Under the pieces are notes generated by a model that had not been told where the DNA came from, did not search any database, and saw nothing but the letters and a program-made list of their open reading frames with translations. A stretch of 64,000 nucleotides of DNA from Neofusicoccum parvum (lineage: Eukaryota; Ascomycota; Dothideomycetes; Botryosphaeriales; Botryosphaeriaceae), in the NCBI GenBank assembly GCA_020912385.1, contig CP087211.1:1612001-1676000 (forward strand). Direction: 5' to 3'. The position numbers were made by a program, and so were the translations under genes. Positions 1 to 11,307 of the stretch are shown piece by piece (positions within the stretch are counted from its first letter, which is position 1; every line of letters starts with the position of its first letter).

Positions 1-196
1 TTCCGTGACCGCGCCCGCGCTCTCCAGCAGCTCCCGCACGGCCCAGCAGCCTGACAACAAACAGGCCCGTAGGCGGCTACTCGCCTCATTCCTCAGCGCC
101 TGACGGTCTCATTCCACCTGCCGAGCCTCGAAATGGCCGACGAACAGGGCGACGCCCGGCAAGAGACTGGCCAAGCGGCTATCTCGGACGTAAACA

Positions 197-3100
197 ATGC
201 TCAGGCTAGCAGGCCTGGCAGCGCGCGAGCCCCAGAGCGGGATGGCGAGCGAGCAACAAGAGGAGCCCAACCACCTCCAAGCCAACCTGGTGCGTTGCCA
301 AAATTCCTCTCCCGCAGAAATGTACCGCTCCGTGAAGGGCTCCCCGGCTAACGCCTCCTCCGCCCCAGGCGCCTCTGCGTCCTCGAGCAGCACCGCGCGA
401 CCCCAGATAGACCCTCAGCAGCAGCCAGCACCGCCGCCGCAGCAGGGCCTCAAGCCGCCCCAGCGCAAGGGCATGGGCCGCCGCACGACGTCCACAACCC
501 GCGTCCACCGCGGCCAAGAGTTCTCGGTCGACGATGCTGAGGACGAGGTCGCCCAGACGCTGCAGCAGCAGCAGAAGCAGGCCAGGATGGCTTCCGGCTC
601 GCTGCGCCGCATACCCTCCACCCTGCGCCGACGACCCATCGCTCAGACGCCATTCCTCGCGAAGGTCGACTCCACCGACGACGAAGACGCAGGTCTTCAA
701 GAGAGCACCCATTCTGGCATGCGGACCCCTCCGGAATTGCAGCCCGCTGGCTCCTCCGGCGATGACACAATACGTGCCGACGAGGAGGAGGAGGAAGCCG
801 AGGTTGGCAATGACGGCGGCGACGACGACGACGACGACGCCGACCTCAGCGACGCCGAGAGCTTCACCCTGAAAGACCGGCAGGAGGCTATCAACGAGAC
901 GCACCCTTTCGGTATCAGGATCTGGAAGCCCGCTTTGTACAAGAAGAATCGTTCGGTTCAGAAGACGGCGGAAGGAGACATTCACTCCACTCCCGGAGGC
1001 TTTGTCAGCCCGTGGCTCGTGCTCTTCAATTTCTTGTGGACTTTGATCTTCGGCTGGTGGCTTGCGGCAATTGCGGCCGCCGGCGCGCTTCTCTGCTTCC
1101 TGCTCGGATTTACCGACGGATCCATAGCGTATGGGAGGACCTTCTGGGGCCTTTCCAAGTACCTGTTGTATCCGTTCGGCAAGTATGTCAAGCTCATCCA
1201 GGAAGAAGCATACCTTGAGGAGGACGATGGAGAAGGCCGCAGCATCAGCGAATACGAGCAATGGCAGAGCGGTGATATTGAAGAAGGCCGTCTTTTCTTT
1301 GGTCCCTCGTCAAATAGGTCTTTGGTTGGGCGACATCGCAACAGCATTGACTCTGCAGATGAGACTCAGAGCCTCTTAGGCCGGCCCAGCCGGGGCAGCA
1401 ACGCAGATTCCGGGCACGGCGTGGGCAATAAGAGAAGACTCTTTGGCCGAGGAAAGTGGAGCGTTGGCAGAGTCGTTTTCTTCATCATCTTCTACGGCCT
1501 GCTGACTCCGTCCCTTTTCCTGGTCTCCGGCATATGCTGGCTCCTTGTCTTCAGCATTCCTATGGGCAGGGTGACCTACCTCCTATTTGACCATCTCCGC
1601 CGGCATCCTTTGGCCTTGTCGTTTCACTCTGACATTAGCGATATCCGTGCGGACGGCGAACCGAACTCCTCTATCCTGCTTTGCACGTACAGGGCAGTAG
1701 GCATCAAGTACTGGAAGTACACCGTGGACGGCACCAACATCTTCCTCATCAACTTGCTCGGCGTGGTTGTCTTTGTAATCTTCGACTACTTTGTCCTCGA
1801 CGAGGCACTGGGTCTGGAAATTGCGCTGACGAATCAGTTCTTGGTCTTCACTTTGGCTCTGTTCTCAATCATTCCACTGGCATACTTTATCGGTCAAGCT
1901 GTTGCGTCCATCTCGGCTCAGTCTTCTATGGGAGTAGGCGCTACTATCAACGCGTTCTTCTCAACCGTCGTGGAGGTTTTCCTTTATTGTGTTGCTTTGA
2001 AGCAAGGCAAGGCACAGCTAGTGGAGGGCAGCATCATCGGCAGTATTTTTGCCGGTGTCTTGTTCCTTCCCGGTCTTTCGATGTGCTTTGGTGCCTTGAA
2101 GAGGAAGACTCAACGCTTCAACGTTAAATCAGCAGGTGTGACGTCGACGATGCTGCTCTTTGCAGTCATTGGCGTCTTTGGCCCGACCTTATTCTACCAG
2201 ATCTACGGAAGCGTAAATACCCCTTTCCAAGTCGCCTGGGAGTAAATGCTAATTCGACACAGCACGAACTTAACTGTCGCGACTGTAGCCATGGACGCAC
2301 ACAGCAGGACAATGAGCGGGATTGCCGTCGGTGCTACTTTGACCAGTCTCCTGCAGTTCACGACCGTTTCTACCTCCAGGCGGTCCGACCATTCGTCTGG
2401 CTATGCTCCGTTACCCTTTTTCTCGCTTATGCTGTTGGGCTCCTTTTCACTCTCCGGACACACGCCGCAGTCATTTGGAGCTCTGAGGTTGATGAGAAGA
2501 AGGCGGATAAGATGGATATGGCAGCCAGTCACCTCGCTGCAACCGGTTCCCTGCATGTTCAGCAACCGCACCCTGGTGTTGCTGCGGGAGATCATGTCCC
2601 CTCGTACGGCACGATTTCTAAGGGTTCTGACATTCGCGAATCTGCCTTGTACAAACGCATCCTTGGCCAATCTCTCAAGCAAGCTGGTCTTTCTGCGGGC
2701 GGCGACACTCTAGACAAAGCGAAGTCCTCGTATAGCACTGGAGCACACACGCCCCATGTCGTGCCTGCCCAGGATGTCGACGACTATCAACACGACGCAC
2801 GCAGCCAGCGCAGCATCAACATACATGGCATGTCGGAAGAGGAGAACAACCAACTGGTCCGCCAGGTTGCCGAAATGGCAGCCACTGCTGCTGCTGTTGC
2901 CGCGCGCGATGCTACCATACCTAAGCATGCCCGCAGGGTCTCACAAGTCAATCTGAATGCGTCAGGTCACGCTGAGCGTCCAAATCTTCACAGAACGGGC
3001 ACAGCTGGCGAGGAAATCGACGATGGCCATACAGCGACTGGCCACGGTGGTGGTCACGATGCACCCAACTGGAGTCGTACGAAGTCAGCTGCTATTCTTC

Positions 3101-3789
3101 TGACGGCAACAGTGGCGTATGCCATCATTGCGGAAATCCTAGTCAACACTGTTGATGCCGTCTTGGAGAACGTGGATATTGACGAAAAGTTCCTTGGTAT
3201 TACCTTGTTCGCACTCGTTCCGAATACGACCGAGTTCTTGGTATGACCACCTGATCTAGTTGTCTCGAGAGAAATTTGTTTCACTGATGATATTGTAACA
3301 GAACGCCATCTCCTTCGCCATGAATGGCAACATCGCTCTTTCCATGGAAATTGGTTCGGCGTACGCTCTTCAAGTGTGCCTGCTCCAGATTCCGGCCCTT
3401 GTACTGTACAGCGGGATCGAGGGTCGGTTCATTGACGAGCACAACGTTCTCGGCCACACATTCAGTGAGTGCTCCTGAGCCAACCAGACGTGAAGCAGCT
3501 ACTGACCATATACTTAGCTCTCATTTTCCCCCAGTGGGACATGGTCACAGTGATATTATGCGTCTTCCTGCTGTCATATATGTACGGTGAGGGCAAGAGC
3601 AATTACTTCAAGGGCTCGATTCTCATTCTTTCGTACCTCGTCGTGGTCGTTGGCTTCTTCTTTGCTGGCTACACCGATGACGACACCATGGAGATCAACC
3701 GCTTTGACACGCTGGCGCTCGGCGGTAACCCCCAGTTTTCGCAAACATTCAAGACCATCGGGAAGAGTAGAGGGGGAAGAGCATACTAG
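197..3789 (+). CDS. VNX1: Vacuolar monovalent cation/H+ antiporter, CAX family (VNX1-like)
   Basis: Predicted to exchange cytosolic Na+/K+ (or Ca2+) for vacuolar protons, as yeast Vnx1 does. Exons read 197-2241, 2289-3240, 3302-3464 and 3518-3789, giving about 1,143 residues. All joins keep frame; the first intron has a CTTAAC branch and TGTAG acceptor. Residues ~1-220 are Gln/Ser/Asp-rich and disordered, with an acidic run near 200-220. Residues ~270-350 (FNFLWTLIFGWWL) look like a YccF-type membrane domain, with a second similar hydrophobic block near 420-470. The first exchanger half (~510-670) carries GATINAFFSTVVE. The second (~1000-1143) carries the NTTEFLNAISFAMNGNIAL motif. A long soluble loop lies between the halves. 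The 5' end is uncertain: ATGs at 197 and 242 are in frame, while ATG 133 has a better context but needs a 28- or 46-nt intron. The family call is firm; ion preference is inferred. Confidence 0.8.
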
Positions 3790-5448
3790 TCGAGCAGATG
3801 CTTGACTGGACTAGTTGGCGAGGTGAGCCGTTTAGCTGAGAGACAAGTTGAGACAAAAATGGAGGTGTAGGATGAGTGCTCGGTGAGACGGTGAGATGGC
3901 GGCTGTTCATTTTTACTCTTCAGTTTTGGGGTTGGTGGGTGGTTGGTGCTTAGCAGGGACGGCAGTCTGGCTCTGGCTCTGGAGGAATTTTCATAAACGT
4001 CTTTTTTCTCAAGCTCCTTCCAGTGTCTTCTTTCTTTTTTGTCTATAAGTTGGCCGCGAGGCCAAAGCACATTCTGGGTGGCATAGCGGTGGCGTTAAAA
4101 TTTCTTTTCTCTTGTCGGTGTTCTTACCTTGTTCATGATTCGACCCTAGATAGCAGTGTGCTTTCTCCTTCTTCAGAACAGATTCCTCTTTGGTTCCTTC
4201 TGTTGTCCTCGACGAGAGCGGCTGCTCACTCTCCCGGGGACAGCCAAACATAAGTTTTTCAAGTGCTGAGCACGCATTTTTCGGAAGTAGCCGTGAAGAA
4301 AGCATAGCTGTGGCTAGCTCAAGACGGCAGATAAAGCAACCGTGCGGAGCTGAGGGGCCGCGTCATGAAGAAACGCGGCTCGCAGTGCGGATGGACAACA
4401 AGAAGCAGCACAGTCCACGGCGATGGCTTTTGAGGCTGGCTCAACTGTCGGTCTAGAAACGCTGAGCGTGTGGAATAAAGCCAAGGCCCAACAGCACGTG
4501 GTTCGCGCACTTCCCAAAGCGGTAATCGCGGCGCTTCGGGCAGATCCGTGGAGGAGAAAAACGTGTTCGGAGACCCACAAGGCGCCGGCGAGCCCGGTGA
4601 GATAGGGAGTAGGGCGCAGGAGAGCTGAAAGGATGTCTCCGTGAGGGAGTGGGGCATGGGGTGAGAGTGCGGAGAAGCGAGAGAGTTTGCTTGGAGGAGG
4701 CCGCTGTTTTGCACGACGAGAGGCTGGCGGGTGAGCAGCAAAATGCGGCCGCGCTCCGCCAGGGTCAGGCCGCAAGCGGGATGGTGGTGCGGGCTGCAGC
4801 CGCTAGCACCGGTTGACACCGCATCCTCGCATGAAGGGCCGCCGCTTCGGGCTGCCGTGCTGGCCGCCGCTCGCGCTTCGGGGTGCTGGCATCGCCCGCT
4901 GCGGTCTCGACGCCGGCAGTTGCCAGCCTGCCAGCGCGGCAGCGAGCTGAGCACCTGCAGGCGCCCCTGCCAGGCACCGGCGCGCTGGCTCGCTTGGCGT
5001 CTATCTCCCGCGCTGACGGGTGGCCGCGAGCGAGCAGACATCACCTCACCGCAGGCCCGCTGCGCACGCCACAAAACACCACCCTCCCAGCCACAGACCC
5101 TCTCCCGCCCGCGGTGAGCCCCAACCTGCGCCCGCAGAGCCCTGTGCTGCCCACTACCGCCTGCGGCGGCGCAGGCTGGAAGCCATCCACGCCCTCGCAT
5201 CCTTCGCGCCTCACGCCCGTAGTGTCCGGAGTGTCCGACATCGTCGAGTCCTCTGCCTGTGCTCCAGCCTGTCCATGGCGTGCACCTCCAAGATGTCTCC
5301 ACCATGCATTTCGTGTCTGCAGCATTTAAGGCGGCGGAGTCCCGACACAAACCACTTCTCCGCCACAGCCAGCTTCCTCCTTCCCTCCTCTCACCCACTG
5401 CTCAGTTCAATAGAACCTTCTGTTCTCCTCTGAGTCTCCACAGCCAAG
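3790..5448. other. Intergenic, 1.66 kb, promoter side of the secreted-protein gene
   Basis: No gene is supported here. The left third is T-rich and probably holds the VNX1 3' UTR. From about 4740 to 5200 the sequence is very GC-rich, and the long open frames there on both strands are composition artefacts with no recognisable domain. A TATA-like ATTTAAGG lies at 5324-5331. A CT-rich tract follows, running to the ATG at 5449, as is usual for a fungal core promoter. Confidence 0.5.
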
Positions 5449-6642
5449 ATGCGCGCCGCAGTCCTGCTCCCCTTCGCCATTGGCCTCGCCGCTGCGGGCC
5501 CTGTCCACAAGAGGCAGACCATGGACTTCGCAGCCATCTCGGACGAGCTTGTCGACGACATCGCCGCCATTGATCCCGCTGATCTGGGCCCGGTCGACCC
5601 TGTTGTTCAGGCGACTACGGTTGCTGATGCCACCTCGGCCTATGACGCTACGTCTGCCATTGCGGCTGCCACGAGCGCTGTCACTGCTGTTGTTGAGAAG
5701 CGCAGTGCCTGCGCCACCTATTCTGGGTAAGTTAGTTTTCCGTCCACTCCGCTGGCCTTTGAGCTGACCTGTCCCAGTGCCGGCCCTGTGGTCACCTCGA
5801 GCCCCAGCGCCTGGGTCTCCGACCCTGCGTTGACCACGCTCGCCCTCCAGGCCGCCACCCCCACGAACTACGTAGCGGCCAGCAACTTTCAGAATCTCCA
5901 GGGTGCCGCCCAGCAGATGGGCTACTTGACCGTTCACACCCTGGACGAGTACAGCCCGGCCGCATGCGCCGCCTATTGCGACAGTGAGGACCTCTGCCAG
6001 GGCTTCAACGTCTATCTTGAGCGTGACCCTTCTGCCGAGCCCTCCTGCACCGACGGTGGCGACCCTGATAGCATTACTACTATCGCCTGCACCCTCTACT
6101 CCTTCCACGTCGCGGCGTCCAAGGCCACCAACACCGGCCAATGGCGCGACAACTTCCATGTCGTCATCACGGGCTCCAACGGCTACAACAAGGCCGACAC
6201 TAAGCTCTCCAGCCCGACCATGACCACCATCGACGGCTTCAAGGCGCCCCAGGACTTTGGTGACGCCGCTGTCAACGCCCCCAAGTACAACGACTTCGAC
6301 AGCTACATCACCTACAAGACCTACACCGACGCCTACGACCCGCGCATCTGCGCCAAGGCGTGCACCACCCAGACCAAGTACAACAAGGACACTGCTGTGA
6401 ACGGCGAGTACAAGGCCTGCAACTACTTTGTCGCCTACGTCTTGGCCAAGAATGATGAGCCCCAGGGACTGTTCTGCTCCCTGTACTCGCTGCCCTGGAG
6501 CCGCACCTATGCCGTCAACACTGGCTACTACGACGGCTCTGACCACTACACCATCTACAACTCGCTCGCCTACACTGTCGACAGCGATCTTGACTTTGGC
6601 AACAACGCCGCCATTGAGGACTTCGTCTACACCGATGCTTAG
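5449..6642 (+). CDS. Secreted protein with apple/PAN-like cysteine region
   Basis: Exons 5449-5726 and 5778-6642 give 380 residues; the intron is GTAAGT...CCCAG. Residues 1-16 (MRAAVLLPFAIGLAAA) are a clear signal peptide. HKR at ~20-22 is a Kex2-like dibasic site, and a second VEKR precedes the cysteine-containing part. The stretch between is an Ala/Asp/Thr-rich linker. The mature C-terminal half (~95-380) has paired cysteines in CAAYCDSEDLCQGFN and later CAKACTTQ, and the NTGQWRDNFHVVITGSNGY element. That resembles a widespread ascomycete family of extracellular proteins with apple-like folds. Role is unknown; cell-surface or carbohydrate association is plausible but inferred. The signal peptide is certain; the domain name is from memory of related proteins. 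Confidence 0.75.
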
Positions 6643-7174
6643 ACGCATAGTTCGAGGTGGCTTGCGGGGATGAGGAGAAATCTGACCGGAAGAGGAGTTG
6701 ATGTTACGAACTTTCCTTTTGTAGCTGCTTGACTAGATGATAGTTGATGATAGATTAATGTTATCATGCCCTTACTTCACTGATCTATCCGAAGTGAACC
6801 AACTCGCTAGCTAAAGAGCGTACCGGGCTGATAGAAAGTATAGCGTGGTCGCGTGGCTGAGAGTGGCTGGAAGCTTGGTGGAGACTAAAGCGCCATCCGC
6901 TCGTGGAGGGTGGCTGTCGACGCCCACGCAACGGCCACTTATTATGGAAGACGAGCTATGCGAATGAGTGGTCTCTAAATTTACTGACGACTGCACTACT
7001 ATTCTACTCGTCTAGTACTAGCTCTCCATTCTCTTGCTCGGTGAACATCTGCTCAAATGAAGTAATTTCATGTTTCTATTTTCAGATTTTGCCTGGTAAA
7101 TCGCAAGTTGGTTCTGTTCTACCCGATATGAACGTCCAGTATACAATATACACCCACCCCCGCCGCGTCCCCAC
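6643..7174. other. Intergenic between convergent genes
   Basis: This is the 3'-to-3' space between the secreted-protein gene and the armadillo gene. It is AT-richer than its flanks, with near-repeats of TGATAG/TGATGATAG at ~6735-6760. No coding signal or RNA gene is evident. Confidence 0.5.
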
Positions 7175-9074
7175 TCACCCTTCCACCACCGCCACCCCCT
7201 CCCTACTCTCCCTCGCCAACCGCTCAAACCTCTCCTTCAACGGATCCCCTTCCTCCAGCCCCGCCGCCACCAGATGCACCGCCGCTCTCGCATTCTCCCT
7301 GTTCGGCGACCCTTCCTCGCCCTTCGTCACCGCGTCCCGCACAACCGCCCAATCCTCCTCCTCCGCGAACGCGTCCGCCACCCTGCGCGCCCCGCCCGCG
7401 GCGCCCGCCACCAGCCCGAACCCGAACCACGCCTCGGACGCCAGGGCCGGCACCTGCTCCTGCCGCACCATCAGCAGCAGCGGGCGCGTCGCGTCGGCGA
7501 GCGCCAGCAGCCCGCGCCACGGCTCCTCCGTCGCCGCGTCGCCGCCGCCGCCTGCGGCCTTCTCGCGCGCGCGCAGCTGCCGGCAGATGGCGATCAGCAG
7601 CCTGCCGACCTCGAAGCCGGTCTTGGTCTGCCTCGCGGCGGCGAGGAGGGCGGCGAGGGCGTCGGCGTCGCGGGCCAGGGCGGCGGCGGTGGCGAAGGAG
7701 TGGTTGACGAGGCGGCGCAGGACGGCGGCGACCTCGAAGTCGAGCTCGGTCTCCCTGCGGGCGAGGAGCGCGGTGAGCGTGGGGAGGGCGTCGGCGGCGG
7801 CGACGGCGTCGACGTTGGCGGCGGGCTGGGCGAGGTGCCGGAGGAAGCCGGCGGCGAGGTAGAGGAGGGTGCGCTCGGCGGCGGGGGAGCGGAGGATGGC
7901 GAGGGTGGGGAGGTGGTAGGACTGGTCGTGGACCATGGCGATGTTGATGGCGTCCGAGACGGCGATGTTGCCGAGGGTGATGCAGGCGCAGGTTTGGAGG
8001 ATGGGGGACGGCGAAGAGAGCCAGGTGCCTTGCTCGCGGATGAGAGGGCTTGTGAGGTTGTAGAAGACGGCGAAGTCGTCGGAGGCGGTGATGGCGGCGA
8101 TGGTGTTCATGACGAGGCCGGTCGTGATGCGCAGGTCTTCCTGGAAGTCTTTCTTGTCCTCCTCGTCCATGGCTTGCTGGAGGAGGTCGAGCTGGTCGGT
8201 CTTGAGCTTCAGCATGCGCGTGATCTGGGTGAGGCCGTCGGAGCGCAGGATCTTGTTCTGGATGGTGCTGTCCTGCAGGTATACAGAGGCAGCGGCTATC
8301 AGGCCTTTGAAGTCTTCCCACTCCTCGCAAGCGGGGAAGTACTGCATGATGGCGTTCAGGCAGTCTTCAGACTCGGCGAGCACATCTTCTGACAGGTTGT
8401 CGGAGACCCAGGCGAGGAGTTCGATCACCTGGGACTCGTTCTGGCTCTCGTCAGACAGAAGACGGCACAGGTGACGGTCGAGCCGCAAGCCTGCGGCCTC
8501 TTTCTGCGCAGGTTCTGGTCTGCGGTCAGGCGTTTCGCTGTGGAGCTCGGCGGATCAAGGTGGCACATACCGTAGCCCAAGCATGTGTTGTAGAGGACGC
8601 TGATTGCGACGGGCGTGAGAGCGGGATCCTGCAGGCAGCTGATGATCTTGTCCAGGAAGGGAAGCACCACTGCGCGGGACTCATCGCGGTCTGCAACGCC
8701 ATTGCCCACAGCACGCAGAAGCTGCTTGGAGGAGGCCGTCGGGAGGGCGGCGGGGCCGAGGTTCTCCAGGTAGTATTTCAGAAGACCAGACTTCTCGATG
8801 GGCTCGCGCCACTTCTCTGGACCGCATTAGAGCACTCGGACTGCACGGCACAGCCAGCAATGGTGGTGGGAGAAGGCTCACGGTCACGGCTCGCATCGGC
8901 CAACAACTCGAGCGCCTTGTCCCACGCCGCGGGCTGGTCGCCTTTCCGGAGCTCTTCCAGACGGGCAAGCAAGCCCCCCAGCGGGCCTGCATCCGGCTCC
9001 CGGCCTGGTGAATCAAAAAAGGCTTCGACCGCCGCGGTGAAGGACGGCGGGTCGCTTGCGGGAGGCCATTCCAT
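7175..9074 (-). CDS. Armadillo-repeat protein, Rap1 GTPase-GDP dissociation stimulator (SmgGDS)-like
   Basis: Probable alpha-helical repeat protein acting as chaperone or exchange-type factor for prenylated small GTPases. Exons (minus) 9074-8882, 8816-8571 and 8514-7175 total 592 residues. The first intron has a GCTCTAAT branch and CCAG acceptor; the second is GTATGT...CCAG. Both keep frame, giving the join DASRD-QKWREPIEKSGLL. The whole length is helical repeats: ILQTCACITLGNIAVSD and FEVGRLLIAICRQL are typical ARM hydrophobic spacing. The 3' half is exceptionally GC-rich, which produces several long shadow frames on both strands. It shares a 343-bp divergent promoter with DPM3. The repeat class is well supported. 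The SmgGDS assignment rests on length and overall style only, and another ARM protein is possible. Confidence 0.6.
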
Positions 9075-9417
9075 TTTTAATTTTTGGGGGGTTGCGGCAA
9101 TCCTTGGAATCTACAGCAGCGCTTCGAGTGAGTGTACCGCCAAAGTCACCCGGGCATGTTCTGCGCGGAGGCCGCGAAGGATGATGAGCGGCTTGGGTTC
9201 TGGGGCCTTCGATAGGGGACCGGGGTGCCCTTGCAGCCCGCGATCGCCGTCACGTGCGCCCGGGGCCACCTTGACTCTCCCGCGGCCACCAGCGCGCTGA
9301 GCTCCAACTGCCAGGCGCTGCACGCCCACACCAACCAACAGCTTCTCCTTCCGCTCTTTCGACCGTCCGCTTCACGTCCTCTCCTTACAGCACTGCTTCG
9401 TCCGCACGCCTTCCACC
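9075..9417. promoter_or_regulatory. Divergent promoter of the armadillo gene and DPM3
   Basis: 343 bp separate the two ATGs, which point away from each other, so both promoters must lie here. No canonical TATA box is visible. Pyrimidine-rich runs precede the DPM3 start. Confidence 0.6.
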
Positions 9418-9877
9418 ATGACGCGCGCCCAGCAGACCATCTCCATTGGGCTCCTGCTCTCTTCCGTACGCCATCACCCCTTCTCTCGGCAGCCTCACAA
9501 CGCCATCCGCTGACGCAATTGGCAGCTCTACCTAGCCCTCTACCTAGGCCTTGTCCCGCTCGCCCCCAAGATCCAGGACGAAGTCATTCCCGTCGTATGT
9601 GCCCTGCTGCAGCCTCTTCCGCACCGCAAACACCCCCGCAGTCTCCCTGCAACAACCGCACGCGCTCTTTTTCAGCATGCCGTCAATTGCTGACCTTCCT
9701 CTCCTACTGCCGCAGCTTCCCTTCTGGGCGCTTGTTTCCTTTGGCGCATACCTCCTCTTCAAGCTGGGCTGGGGTGTCTTCACCTTCAACGATGTCCCGC
9801 AAGCGCACAAGGAGTTGATGGCCGAGATCGACCAGGCGAGGACTGAGCTGAGGACCAAGGGCGTCGATGTTGACTAG
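9418..9877 (+). CDS. DPM3: Dolichol-phosphate mannosyltransferase subunit 3
   Basis: Small ER membrane subunit that tethers and stabilises the catalytic Dpm1, which makes dolichol-P-mannose for N-glycosylation, O-mannosylation and GPI anchors. Exons 9418-9465, 9526-9594 and 9716-9877 give exactly 92 residues, the usual length of the family. Two hydrophobic segments (about 8-35 and 43-60) are followed by the diagnostic cytosolic tail with GWGVFTFNDVPQAHKEL and a charged end. All three exons are phase 0. The second intron (121 nt) is long for so small a gene. No continuous open frame covers the gene, so it is easy to miss. Confidence is high because length, topology and tail motif all agree. 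Confidence 0.92.
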
Positions 9878-10148
9878 GCTGTGAGAAAACAAGAAGGGCA
9901 TGGGTTGGCGTTCTGGGAGGGTGGATGTACCACTCGGATATGGTCAGGAGAACCTGAAGCAGGCATTGCGCGTCAAGGGATCGACTCTATGATCTACTGT
10001 ACTCTACAAGGACGCTACTCCGCCCAATGACCTACGTGGCTGGGTATAATCGATCTACAAAAGTACACCCTTCCTCACAGCCGCAAATGCAAATGCGGGG
10101 AAAAAAGAAGAAAAACCAAAAGAAAATCTGTACACCACAAAGCTCCGT

Positions 10149-10940
10149 TCACGCAGTAGCTTCTTCCTGCGCGTGTTGCTCCTTCAGCCTCTTCTCCGTC
10201 TTCATAAACTCTCTAATACCCACAGGAATATCCTTCCAAAGGTCCTCCTGCCTCGGTTTCTCAGAGGGCGCATCCTCCAAGCCACCAATCGCGCTCAGAT
10301 CAATGTCCCAGTTCGCCTCGCTCCCACCGCCATCGTCGTCCATTGAAGATGCAACGTGCGTTGGCGTACCTTCGGCGGCCAGCATCCTCCCCGTCCCCTG
10401 CCCCTTCAACCTCCTCTCCGTCTCTTGCGCCCTGAGCCTCGCCTTGGCCTCGGCCGACGCGGCGGCCCACTCCTCCAGGTCCTCGCCGTAGACGTCCCAC
10501 ACGCAGTTGACGCAGCCGGACATGCAGCAGTTGTCGGGCTCCTCGGGCTTCGGCGGCACCCGCACGCCGGCGATCAGCTTGGACTCGCTGTCGCGCTTCT
10601 CCTTGCGCTCCGTGGGGCCGGCCAGCCGCGACCCGAAGACGATGCGCGCCTTCGCGAGCGTCTCCTCCTTGTCCGTCTTGGGCAGCTCGTCGGCTGGCGG
10701 CGGGGTGGGCGGCGTGCGCGTGGCGGTTGGTGTTTGGTGCAGTGGGTGCGAGAGCATGTCGGCGTAGAAGCCTTGCAGAGGCATGGCTTGCTCGCCGGGC
10801 TTCGCGATGTAGTATTTTATCGTGCGGCGGGGTGGTGTTCTGTCGTTATTTGCGAGGCCGAGGCTGCGGGTGCGGATGCTGGGGCGGAGCTGGCGCAGGC
10901 AGCTGGCGCATAGAGGGAGGCGGGGGGTTGGTAGAGCCAT
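10149..10940 (-). CDS. Mitochondrial oxidoreductase-like domain protein (OXLD1-like)
   Basis: Single exon, 263 residues. The N-terminus (MALPTPRLPLCASCLRQLR...) is basic and hydroxylated with no acids, which suits a mitochondrial presequence. Residues ~130-165 hold the signature PPKPEEPDNCCMSGCVNCVW with its CCxSGCxxC cysteines, followed by DVYGEDLEEW. This is the oxidoreductase-like domain found in short mitochondrial proteins of fungi and animals. The C-terminal third is charged and helical. The biochemical function of the family is poorly defined; the cysteines could bind metal or act in redox. It converges with DPM3 and diverges from the CENP-O gene. Confidence 0.82.
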   Translation of the reverse strand: MALPTPRLPLCASCLRQLRPSIRTRSLGLANNDRTPPRRTIKYYIAKPGEQAMPLQGFYADMLSHPLHQTPTATRTPPTPPPADELPKTDKEETLAKARIVFGSRLAGPTERKEKRDSESKLIAGVRVPPKPEEPDNCCMSGCVNCVWDVYGEDLEEWAAASAEAKARLRAQETERRLKGQGTGRMLAAEGTPTHVASSMDDDGGGSEANWDIDLSAIGGLEDAPSEKPRQEDLWKDIPVGIREFMKTEKRLKEQHAQEEATA

Positions 10941-11307
10941 TGCGCGGCTGGCGGCCGGCTGTAGAAGCGGGAAGTGTCGTGGTGTGCGAAACGCGGGTGG
11001 TGTGAAGAATGATGGCGAGATTCCCCTGTGTTAATCGGTGTGATAGTGGGGCAGAGAGCGCATGCTGCGTGAGCGGTTGGCTGGCGGAGGAGTGGATGGG
11101 AAAGGTGAAAAAGAGGCGATGAAGTCATCCCGGCGCTGCAACAAGCAACCAGGGCCCGCTTCCCCCCGGCACTTCCGGCCTCGGAGCCTTTCCGCCCGAG
11201 GTCTGCCGCCGCCCGCCCGCGACGCGTGCTCGTGCCGACGCGACATCAAGACAACCAAACATCGCGACACCTGCGCCTCACATTGACGCGCCCGCATCCA
11301 CGCAACC
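10941..11307. promoter_or_regulatory. Divergent promoter of the OXLD-like and CENP-O genes
   Basis: 367 bp between two outward-facing ATGs. GC-rich with no clear TATA. The CENP-O side has a good ATG context (CAACCATGG). Confidence 0.55.

Noticed and set aside
206..1261. 351-codon minus-strand open frame over VNX1
   Set aside because: It mirrors GC-rich coding sequence of VNX1 and reads as Val/Leu/Arg-rich sequence with no domain.
4319..5398. 359-codon minus frame in the intergenic region before the secreted-protein gene
   Set aside because: No domain, no splice logic, and composition follows the GC island.
5407..6648. 413-codon minus-strand frame opposite the secreted-protein gene
   Set aside because: It is Val/Gly-rich antisense of a GC-biased gene; the plus strand has a signal peptide, a proper intron and conserved cysteines.
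7224..8392. Two frames of about 370 codons on both strands in the armadillo gene
   Set aside because: Pro/Arg/His- or Glu/Gly-only composition is typical of shifted reading in very GC-rich sequence.
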